DNA of 5,582 nt from VAXT01 sp964591295 (lineage in GTDB: Bacteria > Actinomycetota > Thermoleophilia > Gaiellales > Gaiellaceae). The position numbers and the translations under genes were made by a program. The stretch covers positions 1 to 5,582 of the forward strand of contig CAZQAG010000109.1 in assembly GCA_964591295.1 (NCBI GenBank), written 5' to 3'. How positions within the stretch are numbered: position 1 is the first letter of the stretch; each line of letters opens with the position of its first letter. This document shows positions 1 to 5,006 of the stretch, piece by piece. Under the pieces are notes generated by a model. That model did no database searches. It saw only the letters and a list, made by a program, of their open reading frames with translations, and was not told the origin of the DNA.

Positions 1-102
1 GTAGACGCCGACGTCCTCGCCGATCACGAAGACGCGCTTGTCGCGCCGCATCTCGGTGCGGAGGCCGTCCGAAATTGCCTGCAAATACGTGATTTCAGCC
101 AT
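1..102 (-). CDS. 2-oxo acid dehydrogenase E1 component, beta subunit (5' part only)
   Basis: Only the first 34 codons lie in the window; the gene continues past the left edge. The peptide begins MAEITYLQAISDGL and contains VFVIGEDVG at residues 24-32, the typical N-terminus of the beta subunit of pyruvate, branched-chain 2-oxo acid and acetoin dehydrogenases. With the alpha subunit it forms the thiamine-diphosphate-dependent E1 heterotetramer, which decarboxylates a 2-oxo acid and passes the acyl group to the lipoyl arm of E2 in the cytoplasm. The ATG at 102-100 follows the alpha-subunit stop by two bases. No ribosome binding site is visible, so translation is probably coupled to the alpha subunit. 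The full gene should encode about 325 residues. The substrate cannot be decided from this fragment. Confidence 0.9.
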   Translation of the reverse strand, partial: MAEITYLQAISDGLRTEMRRDKRVFVIGEDVGVY

Positions 103-104
103 GA

Positions 105-1151
105 CTATTTGTGGTGGGGCGTGTCGAGATCTTCGGGCGTGGCGAAGACGCCCTCGGTCAGTGTCGACGGATCTGGAAGCGGCGACTCGTCGGCGCGGTT
201 GATCGCGTCACTCAGCAGCTTCTTGACGCTCGCGCCGATCTCTTCCTCCTCCGCGTCGGTGAGGTCGGCGTTCTCGCGCAGCCAGGTGCGGAAGCGCTCG
301 ATCGGATCCCGTTTCGCCCATTCCTCGAACATCTCCTTGGGCACGTAGAAGGCGTCGTCGTGCACGGCATGACCTTCCATGCGCAAGGTCATGGCCTCGA
401 TCAACGTCGGCCCCCCGCCGTCGCGCGCCTTCTCGATCGCGCGCTTCGTCTCTCGGTAGACGGCGAGCACGTCGGTCCCGTCGACGACGACGCCCTCGAA
501 GCCGTACGCCTGCGCGCGGTCGGCGAGCGTCTCGCACGCGTACTCGAGATGGGTCGGCGTCGAGTAGGCCCACTGGTTGTTGTCGCAGATGAAGACCACC
601 GGCAGTCGCCGCACGCCGGCCAGGTTCATGCCCTCGTGTGCGTCGCCGCGCGCGGAAGCGCCTTCGCCGAACCAGCCGACCGCGACGCGCTTCTCCTCGC
701 GGATGCGGAAGGCGAGGGCACAGCCGACCGCGACCGGGAGCATCGCCGGCAGATGGCTGACCATCGCGAGCAGGCCGAGCTTCGAGTCGGCCATGTGGAC
801 GTTGCCGTCGCGGCCTTTCGTCGGTCCATCAACTCGGCCCATGTACTGGGCGAAGATCCGCCACGGCTCCACGCCGCGCGTGACGTGGACGCCCATGTCA
901 CGGTGCAGGGGGCAGCCGACGTCGTCCGGGCCCATCGCGGTGGCGACGCCGACCGACGAGGCTTCGTTCCCGCGGCCTGTGTAGAAGGAGCCGGGAATCT
1001 TGCCCTGCTTGTAGAGGATGTGCCCGCGCTCCTCGATCCCCCGCGTGGTCAGCATCTTGCGGTAGATCGCCAGCAGGTCCTCGCGATCGAGGCCCGCCTC
1101 GCGGATCTCGTGCAGGGAGCTGACCGGCTCGGCTTCGCGGGCGATCGCCAT
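105..1151 (-). CDS. 2-oxo acid dehydrogenase E1 component, alpha subunit (thiamine-diphosphate dependent)
   Basis: This 348-residue protein matches the usual length of bacterial E1 alpha subunits. In order it shows an N-terminal helix (LLAIYRKMLTTRGIEER, residues 26-42), the YTGRGNEASSVG segment (57-68), the HRD loop (83-85), GRDGNVHMAD (113-122), the thiamine-diphosphate/Mg motif G162-E-G164 followed 26 residues later by N191-N192, and MEGHAVHDD (258-266) of the active-site loop. The Mg motif is GEG, where many relatives have GDG. With the beta subunit it decarboxylates a 2-oxo acid and acylates the lipoyl group of E2; pyruvate, branched-chain 2-oxo acids and acetoin are all possible substrates. 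The ATG at 1151 has no Shine-Dalgarno site, but a TAGAGT hexamer (1166-1161) ends nine bases before it, so a promoter with an almost leaderless mRNA is possible. The nucleotidyltransferase gene ends only 32 bases upstream on the same strand. Confidence 0.93.
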   Translation of the reverse strand: MAIAREAEPVSSLHEIREAGLDREDLLAIYRKMLTTRGIEERGHILYKQGKIPGSFYTGRGNEASSVGVATAMGPDDVGCPLHRDMGVHVTRGVEPWRIFAQYMGRVDGPTKGRDGNVHMADSKLGLLAMVSHLPAMLPVAVGCALAFRIREEKRVAVGWFGEGASARGDAHEGMNLAGVRRLPVVFICDNNQWAYSTPTHLEYACETLADRAQAYGFEGVVVDGTDVLAVYRETKRAIEKARDGGGPTLIEAMTLRMEGHAVHDDAFYVPKEMFEEWAKRDPIERFRTWLRENADLTDAEEEEIGASVKKLLSDAINRADESPLPDPSTLTEGVFATPEDLDTPHHK

Positions 1152-1183
1152 GCGCTTGAAACTCTAACGATTGGGTCGCCGGG

Positions 1184-1774
1184 TCACGCTCGCTTGTTGC
1201 CCGCTACTTCGTCGTCTTGGGAGATTGCCTCGCTTGTGATCTTGCCGCGTGCCACGAGACTTTCCAGGCGCTCTCTCGTAACTTCTCGATGGGTAGCCGG
1301 CATGAGGTCCAGTCCTCGGGCGAGCCGCTCTGGATCCGCAAGGCCTTCCCTGAGCGCATCTTCTGCGAACGTAAGGTCGTGGGGCCTGCCAGCGGCAAGC
1401 TTGGCCAGCAGTAGGTCATGCACTTCCAAACACCAACCAACTGCCGTTCCGTCCTTTCGTGTAACGGCCGCGACTTCGACCCGTATCAATCGCTGTTCCC
1501 ACCCAATTGGGGCGGTCACCGTTTCAGGGCCTATGCCATGTGCGTAGTAGTCGTACGTTTGGTGGAACCGCGATCCGTCGCCGAGGGATGCGTCGATCTC
1601 GATCGCACGGTCCGGGGCGTTCTTTGGAAAGACGTCAACCTCGAGTGATCGAAGGAGGGTGGACGGAGCATCTGGGAACTGCCCGAGGACGGCCTGACTT
1701 CCGACGACGACGATCTCATCGTCGACCACCGCCGCAGCGGCGCGAATGACATGCTCGAACTCCTCGCGAGTCAT
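1184..1774 (-). CDS. Nucleotidyltransferase-fold protein, DUF6036-like; candidate toxin
   Basis: This 196-residue protein shows the minimal nucleotidyltransferase signature. A hydrophobic strand leads into G25-S26 (IVVVGSQAVLG), followed by SLEVDVFP at 43-50, whose E45 and D47 fit the metal-binding acid pair. Further family-like segments are GDGSRFHQTYDYYAHGIGPE (65-84), GWEQRLIRV (91-99) and CLEVHDLLLAKLAAGRPHDL (115-134). From memory this layout fits DUF6036-type nucleotidyltransferases, distant relatives of AbiEii and MenT; no search was run. MenT toxins transfer nucleotides to tRNA 3' ends, but this protein's activity and target are unknown. Its ATG overlaps the stop of the upstream winged-helix gene in an ATGA (1774-1771), so the two are translationally coupled. 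The C-terminus from about residue 155 is charged and probably helical. Codon choice looks less GC-biased than in the E1 genes, which hints at acquisition. It could instead be a non-toxic regulator or defence component. Confidence 0.75.
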   Translation of the reverse strand: MTREEFEHVIRAAAAVVDDEIVVVGSQAVLGQFPDAPSTLLRSLEVDVFPKNAPDRAIEIDASLGDGSRFHQTYDYYAHGIGPETVTAPIGWEQRLIRVEVAAVTRKDGTAVGWCLEVHDLLLAKLAAGRPHDLTFAEDALREGLADPERLARGLDLMPATHREVTRERLESLVARGKITSEAISQDDEVAGNKRA

Positions 1775-2487
1775 GCGGACGCTCGAGCTTCAACGAGTTG
1801 AACAAGTCGACGACGCTCTTGTTCGGATAGAGCACCGGCGAACGGCGAGGTCTGGCGCAGTTCACGACCGCGCGGAGTGTCTGCGGCGATCGTTTTTGCG
1901 ACCTGCAACGGGGATTTCGCCAATACGCGAGTCCACTCGGTCGCCCACCGAGGGTCGATCCGGCCAGACGCTTCCCACCGACGAAGACGGCGGCGCGCCT
2001 CATCAAGTAGCTGGGCGTCTAGGCGCTCCGCAATGAGCCGGTGGTATGCCAGAGCTTGTAATTCGGCAACGCGGTGGCCACGTGAGGCTTTGCGTGGAAG
2101 TAAGCGATCGATATCGATGTCATCGACCGATCGCCTCGCTCGGCTACGAATGACTGCCGTGAGAGGCCGGCTATTGGAGCCGCGCTGATGCTGTTCCACA
2201 TCTTCGAGCAGATTCAGGAGTTCTGTTAGAGGAACCTCTCGGCGTCCTTCTGGGGTGGTGACGGTTGCCACGTCTCCCTTGTCGATCCATTTTTTGAGAG
2301 CCGGGTGGCTTACTTCGAGAAGGCGTGCAGCCGTTGCGGGGCGAACCGTTCGTCCTACCAGCCGCTCAAGAAACTCGCGCGCGGAAGCGATTTCATCACG
2401 CTGCGCCACACTTGCACGGCGCTCTGCATGTCGAAGACCCAAGATGTTCTGGATGGCCTCTCGTAACTGACGTTCGCTCTGTTGCAT
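1771..2487 (-). CDS. Winged-helix/MerR-like DNA-binding protein, candidate antitoxin and autoregulator
   Basis: This 238-residue protein has a basic, helical N-terminus (residues 1-45). An excisionase/MerR-type helix-turn-helix with wing follows at about 48-95: VRPATAARLLEVSHPALKKWIDKG, then a TTPEGRREVPLTELLNLL wing and helix. The rest is a charged helical part (about 140-200) and a conserved-looking tail containing SPFAGALSEQERRRL (214-228). The gene is first in a two-gene operon and overlaps the nucleotidyltransferase gene by four bases, the order typical of antitoxin-toxin pairs. The ATG at 2487 has no Shine-Dalgarno site. A TATAGT -10 ends six bases before it, so the mRNA probably starts at the start codon itself. 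A perfect inverted repeat covers that -10 and is a likely binding site for this protein or its complex. The DNA-binding fold is well supported; the antitoxin role is inferred from layout alone. Confidence 0.78.
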   Translation of the reverse strand: MQQSERQLREAIQNILGLRHAERRASVAQRDEIASAREFLERLVGRTVRPATAARLLEVSHPALKKWIDKGDVATVTTPEGRREVPLTELLNLLEDVEQHQRGSNSRPLTAVIRSRARRSVDDIDIDRLLPRKASRGHRVAELQALAYHRLIAERLDAQLLDEARRRLRRWEASGRIDPRWATEWTRVLAKSPLQVAKTIAADTPRGRELRQTSPFAGALSEQERRRLVQLVEARASA

Positions 2488-2489
2488 GG

Positions 2490-2512
2490 CTTAACTATAT
2501 CACATAGTTAAG
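2490..2512. promoter_or_regulatory. Perfect inverted repeat, probable operator
   Basis: CTTAACTAT (2490-2498) and ATAGTTAAG (2504-2512) are perfect reverse complements separated by the five bases ATCAC. The repeat covers the -10 element and reaches to within three bases of the start codon of the winged-helix gene. A bound dimer would block RNA polymerase, which fits autorepression by the operon's own DNA-binding protein. The regulator's identity is inferred from proximity only. Confidence 0.6.
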
Positions 2513-2523
2513 ATATCTAGCAA
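2494..2523 (-). promoter_or_regulatory. Promoter of the winged-helix/nucleotidyltransferase operon (leaderless)
   Basis: On the minus strand a -35-like TTGCTA (2523-2518, four of six consensus bases) and a -10 TATAGT (2499-2494, five of six) are separated by 18 bases. The ATG begins after a further six bases, exactly where transcription should start. The lack of a Shine-Dalgarno site agrees with a leaderless mRNA. The region is strikingly AT-rich against its GC-rich surroundings. Confidence 0.6.
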
Positions 2524-2529
2524 GAAAAC

Positions 2530-2546
2530 TTAACTTAAGAAGTTAA
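2530..2546. promoter_or_regulatory. Second inverted repeat with the same half-site motif
   Basis: TTAACTT (2530-2536) and AAGTTAA (2540-2546) are perfect reverse complements around a three-base spacer. The core TTAACT/AGTTAA is the same as in the repeat at 2490-2512, with centres 37 bases apart. This looks like a second, more weakly matched operator, just upstream of the -35 of the winged-helix operon. It also lies immediately before a GATAAT (2548-2553) that could serve as a -10 for rightward transcription, so one regulator could act on both divergent units. Confidence 0.4.
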
Positions 2547-2619
2547 AGATAATACCCAGATTCCGTAACTTACCGAGAGGAGACCGCTGTTCTCAGAGTT
2601 CCGACTACGCTCCCTGGCG

Positions 2620-3219
2620 ATGTCGTTCGATTACGACCGGTTCAAGGTCGACCAGCTCATCCGGCCGATGGCCAACCTCTACCGGGTGACCCCGCTCGCA
2701 GTCGGCGACACACCTGCCGGCCCGCCGATCGCCTACGTGCGCCAGAAGAAGCTCGCGATCAAGGAAGACATCCGCTTCTATGCCGACGAGGGCGAGACGC
2801 AGGAGCTCTTCCGGATCAAGGCGCGCTCGATGCTCGATTTCGGCGGCTCTCGTTATGACGTTCTCGAGGGTGACCAGCGGATCGGGCTCCTCTGGCACAA
2901 GTTCCGCGAGTCGTTGATCCGGACGACCTGGCACGTCGGTGGCCCCGACGAGCAGGAGATCGCCATCGCGCGGGAGCGCTCTGTGCCCGGGGCGATCGCC
3001 CGCCGCGTTGTCGACTTCGTGCCCTACGTCGGCGGATACGTGCCGATTCCGTACAACTTCGAGATCCTCGCCGGCGAAGAGGTCATCGGGGCAATGGATC
3101 GCAAGTTCAAAGTCCGCGACGAGTACGTCCTCGACCTCACCGGCGATCGCGAGAAGAAGCTCGACCGGAGGCTGGCCATCGCCCTCGCGATCGGGCTCGA
3201 CACCTTGCAGAACCGGTAG
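2620..3219 (+). CDS. LURP-one-related / tubby-like C-terminal fold protein (phospholipid-scramblase-related)
   Basis: This 199-residue protein has the layout of the LURP-one-related family. A strand segment AYVRQKKLAIKEDIRFY (38-54) leads into LFRIKARSMLDFGGSRYDVLEGDQRIGLLWHKFRESLIRTTWHV (63-106), followed by a beta-rich half ending in the hydrophobic C-terminal helix LDRRLAIALAIGLDTL (181-196). In this fold the helix fills the beta barrel, so it need not be a membrane anchor, and no signal peptide is seen. Relatives include plant LURP1 and scramblases; bacterial members have no settled function, though membrane or lipid association is often suspected. The ATG at 2620 is the first standard start after an in-frame stop at 2566-2568. 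No Shine-Dalgarno site lies close to it. A TACGCT (2606-2611) eight bases upstream could be a -10 for a nearly leaderless mRNA. The next gene starts directly after its stop. Confidence 0.8.
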   Translation: MSFDYDRFKVDQLIRPMANLYRVTPLAVGDTPAGPPIAYVRQKKLAIKEDIRFYADEGETQELFRIKARSMLDFGGSRYDVLEGDQRIGLLWHKFRESLIRTTWHVGGPDEQEIAIARERSVPGAIARRVVDFVPYVGGYVPIPYNFEILAGEEVIGAMDRKFKVRDEYVLDLTGDREKKLDRRLAIALAIGLDTLQNR

Positions 3220-3498
3220 ATGGGCAAGGCGTCGGACTGGCTGCGCGAGGAGCGGCGCAAGACGCTCGGCGATTGGGTCTCTTTCTGCCTGAAGTGCGGC
3301 TTCGCGCAGCGCTACTTCGACGAGTCCGAGAATGAGCTGCCAGCGGAGTGCCCGCAATGCGCCGGCGAGATGCGGTGGCGCTGCCCTGCGTGCAACGCGC
3401 GGTTCAGCTCGGTCTTCGCAGTGGAGTGCGAAGCCTGCGGCGGCGAGCTCCGGCCCCCGACGGCGTTCGGGAGTCCGATACGTAAGCCCGGTCGCTAA
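3220..3498 (+). CDS. Small double zinc-ribbon protein
   Basis: This 92-residue protein has four CxxC pairs: C23/C26, C44/C47, C55/C58 and C70/C73. They make two tetracysteine zinc-ribbon sites (C23-C47 and C55-C73, or interleaved). The N-terminal 20 residues are charged (MGKASDWLREERRKTLGDWV) and the tail from 79 is Pro/Arg-rich. No enzymatic residues are evident; such ribbons usually bind nucleic acid or protein partners, and the function here is unknown. The ATG follows the stop of the LURP-one-like gene with no gap (TAG then ATG), so the two are co-transcribed and translationally coupled. The stop overlaps the end of the convergent 149-residue gene by four bases (3495-3498). Confidence 0.82.
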   Translation: MGKASDWLREERRKTLGDWVSFCLKCGFAQRYFDESENELPAECPQCAGEMRWRCPACNARFSSVFAVECEACGGELRPPTAFGSPIRKPGR

Positions 3499-3944
3499 TC
3501 CGAAAGGCGGATAGCCCTTGAGGGTCTATGCGGAGGGTCCGTTCTCTCTGGATCGCGGGCAGGAAAGAGCCTCGATGCCTCGTCAGGGAGAGTCGAAAAG
3601 TGGTCGCGGCCCGCGTCCGTCGCATAGAACGACAGGCCGATGAAGCCTGGGTGTTGCAGGTGGCCCTCCTCGAAGGCGGCCAGCACCTCCGCGTTGTCGA
3701 GAGCGTCGGCCTCAGTCCGCGGAGCGAATTCGTCGTCGAAGCTCTTGGCTTGGAAGAAGAAGATGTAGCCCGACTCATACAGATCGAGAAGAGATTCCCG
3801 AACGATCTGGTCGATCTCGGCGTCTGTACGTCCAGGCAGGCCATCGATCGCGTCTGACCACGCCATTCCGGTGTTCCAGGGAGGATCCCCGACCGCCACG
3901 CGGAGCATCGCCCACTTGAAGCGTTCGGCGTCCGTGTCAACCAC
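3495..3944 (-). CDS. Uncharacterised protein, possibly with a winged-helix-like part
   Basis: I do not recognise this 149-residue protein. It has an acidic helical middle (TDAEIDQIVRESLLDLYESGYIFFFQAKSFDDEF, about 40-73) and a segment GFIGLSFYATDAGRDHFSTLP (100-120). Its 'T-x-x-G-R' turn recalls the last strands of winged-helix domains, a weak resemblance. The C-terminus from about 128 is Pro/Arg-rich and probably disordered. There is no signal peptide or membrane segment. The only plausible start is the GTG at 3944; the frame upstream is open to a stop near 4005 but offers no start. No Shine-Dalgarno site is present; a TACCGT hexamer (3956-3951) lies exactly six bases before the GTG, consistent with a leaderless mRNA. 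The protein-like composition and the convergent fit with the neighbouring gene support it as real. Confidence 0.65.
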   Translation of the reverse strand: MVDTDAERFKWAMLRVAVGDPPWNTGMAWSDAIDGLPGRTDAEIDQIVRESLLDLYESGYIFFFQAKSFDDEFAPRTEADALDNAEVLAAFEEGHLQHPGFIGLSFYATDAGRDHFSTLPDEASRLFPARDPERTDPPHRPSRAIRLSD

Positions 3945-3973
3945 AGTCGAACGGTAACCGATGCAACTTGAAT

Positions 3974-4012
3974 GGCCGCGGATGCGGGCTTTGCCCGCGT
4001 CCGCTCACGGCC
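3974..4012. terminator. Strong GC-rich hairpin, probable second terminator of the Nudix-ASCH unit
   Basis: Arms 3978-3989 (GCGGATGCGGGC) and 3993-4004 (GCCCGCGTCCGC) pair over 12 positions with one G-T wobble around a TTT loop. GGCC at 3974-3977 and 4009-4012 can extend the stem across a four-base bulge. No T-run follows on either strand, which is common in actinobacterial terminators. It lies between the ASCH gene and the 149-residue gene, both on the minus strand, so it would insulate the latter. Confidence 0.5.
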
Positions 4013-4032
4013 GCTAGACCCTCGAGACCCAT

Positions 4033-4079
4033 ATCGTGAAAGTCGTCATGGTGCGCGCAGCGCGCCGGACTTTCACGAT
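4033..4079. terminator. Long compound hairpin at the 3' end of the ASCH gene
   Basis: The outer arms ATCGTGAAAGTC (4033-4044) and GACTTTCACGAT (4068-4079) are perfect 12-base complements. Inside, GGTGCGC (4050-4056) pairs with GCGCGCC (4060-4066) around a three-base loop, with five unpaired bases on one side and one on the other. The structure begins inside the last codons of the ASCH gene on the minus strand. That is where a terminator or 3'-end stabilising stem would sit. It lacks a U-tract. Confidence 0.55.
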
Positions 4080-4420
4080 CTAATCTCTGAAAAGCGGATC
4101 AACGTGACGATCTCGTCCGAGCCGATGTGGCGGTTGTAGAGCTGGCCGAGGAAGGTCGCGAGCTCCTCGGGCCGCCTCGCTTCGGGGTTGTCGTGCTCGA
4201 TCTCCTTCGGCGAGAGCTCCGCGAGCTTCTTCACCTCGACCTTGTCGATGACCGCGTCGAAGACCCGGTCCCGTGGCCCGTAGCGGGCACCGACGAGCAC
4301 CTGCACGACCATGCCCTTCTTGTACTTCCGGGACTTGTCGCCCAGCCGGATCGTCGCCGTCTTACGACGGCTACGCAGTTGGTCGACGACCATCGGAGAG
4401 TAGAAGTTCAGCGCGTACAT
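4073..4420 (-). CDS. ASCH-domain (PUA-like) protein
   Basis: This 115-residue protein is essentially a single ASCH domain. The diagnostic part is LRSRRKTATIRLGDKSRKYKKGMVVQVLVG (15-44), like the GRKT-x-TIR...GD segment of ASCH proteins such as E. coli YqfB. A long acidic helix region LAELSPKEIEHDNPE (66-80) and a final strand EIVTLIRFSEI (103-113) follow. ASCH domains resemble PUA RNA-binding domains; YqfB hydrolyses N4-acetylcytidine using Lys, Thr and Glu. K20 and T23 here could correspond to its Lys and Thr, but the activity is inference. I chose ATG 4420 because the domain starts there and upstream extension only overlaps the Nudix gene out of frame. The gene begins 28 bases after the Nudix stop, without a clear Shine-Dalgarno site or promoter hexamer, so it is probably a downstream cistron. 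Confidence 0.82.
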   Translation of the reverse strand: MYALNFYSPMVVDQLRSRRKTATIRLGDKSRKYKKGMVVQVLVGARYGPRDRVFDAVIDKVEVKKLAELSPKEIEHDNPEARRPEELATFLGQLYNRHIGSDEIVTLIRFSEIRS

Positions 4421-4448
4421 GGCGGCAATCGGGCGGGAAGCGCGCGCA

Positions 4449-4889
4449 TCATAGGCCGTTTCCGCGTATGAACGCGAGCGCTTTTTCCGCCATCTCCCGC
4501 TCGCCCTTGTAGGCCAGGACCCGGGGAGCGTCCTCAAGCGGAAACCAGCGGGCCTCGGCGACCTCGGCCTTATGCTCCGGCGCGATCTCGCCGAGGCGGC
4601 CGCGGCGGTAGCGCAGGAGGTAGAAGCTGACGACCTTGAAGACCCGCTCGCCGTCCCACGTGTACACGTAGCGGACGTCGCCGAGCTTCGCCATGAGCCG
4701 TGGCTCGATCCCCGTCTCCTCGGCGACCTCCCGCAGGGCCGCCTCCTCGGGCCCTTCACCCGACCCGATGATGCCCTTGGGGAGCGCCCACACGGGTGGC
4801 TTGCGTCCCGCCGGCTGGATCGCGGCCATCACCCAGTGCCCGCGCAGGCGGCGCACGAGCACGCCACCAGCAGAGAACTCTCTTCTCAC
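4449..4889 (-). CDS. Nudix hydrolase
   Basis: This 146-residue protein carries a complete Nudix box, GX5EX7REUXEEXGU: G39, E45, R53-E54-V55, E57-E58, G60-I61. Its glutamates bind the metal for hydrolysis of a nucleoside diphosphate linked to another moiety. The N-terminus (REFSAGGVLVRR, then PVWALPKGII) and the tail (EVAEARWFPLEDAPRVLAYKGEREMAEKAL) give a single-domain protein of normal length. MutT-like clean-up of oxidised nucleotides and Ap4A hydrolysis are both possible; the substrate cannot be read from sequence. The start is GTG at 4889. No Shine-Dalgarno site precedes it, but TAGCGT (4901-4896) lies six bases upstream and TTGTAA (4922-4917) is a possible, closely spaced -35, so a leaderless mRNA is likely. 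It is transcribed divergently from groES and leads the ASCH gene. Confidence 0.92.
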   Translation of the reverse strand: MRREFSAGGVLVRRLRGHWVMAAIQPAGRKPPVWALPKGIIGSGEGPEEAALREVAEETGIEPRLMAKLGDVRYVYTWDGERVFKVVSFYLLRYRRGRLGEIAPEHKAEVAEARWFPLEDAPRVLAYKGEREMAEKALAFIRGNGL

Positions 4890-4973
4890 CGGCCCACGCT
4901 AACACGGCGAAACCTGTTACAAGCTGCCCTCATGGTGGTGGGGCCCCGTTCTCGTCGACGTTCCTAAGACCGC

Positions 4974-5003
4974 TTGCACAGCCGACTTGAGACCCTGTAG
5001 TAT
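4974..5003 (+). promoter_or_regulatory. groES-groEL promoter
   Basis: TTGCAC (4974-4979) and TAGTAT (4998-5003) form a plausible sigma-70-type -35/-10 pair with an 18-base spacer. Transcription would start near 5010, inside the CIRCE operator, giving a leader of roughly 57 bases. This is the usual arrangement for HrcA-repressed chaperone operons. Confidence 0.6.
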
Positions 5004-5006
5004 GGC

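Noticed and set aside
111..1547. Long plus-strand open frame (478 codons) across the E1 alpha gene and beyond
   Set aside because: It is antisense to a clear E1 alpha gene, has low-complexity Arg/Ala/Val-rich composition typical of GC-rich shadow frames, and contains no recognisable domain.
2605..3357. Minus-strand open frame of 250 codons opposite the LURP-one-like and zinc-ribbon genes
   Set aside because: It lies antisense to two genes with recognisable domains, and its own product is Leu/Asp/Val-rich with no motif.
3498..3528. Small stems after the zinc-ribbon stop (ATCCG/CGGAT and CCC/GGG) as a terminator
   Set aside because: The stems are only 5-6 pairs, one is bulged, there is no T-run, and the bases are coding for the convergent gene.
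3404..3940. Minus-strand frame of 178 codons overlapping the 149-residue gene
   Set aside because: It is a Ser/Arg/Thr-rich shadow in another frame; the chosen frame has a balanced composition and plausible secondary structure.
4421..4759. N-terminal extension of the ASCH frame into the Nudix gene
   Set aside because: The extension is Arg/Ser/Ala-rich, out of frame with the Nudix box, and the ASCH domain is complete from the ATG at 4420.
4940..4947. GGGGCCCC palindrome between the Nudix and groES genes
   Set aside because: It is too short and too common in GC-rich DNA to call a site, and it does not align with the promoters on either side.
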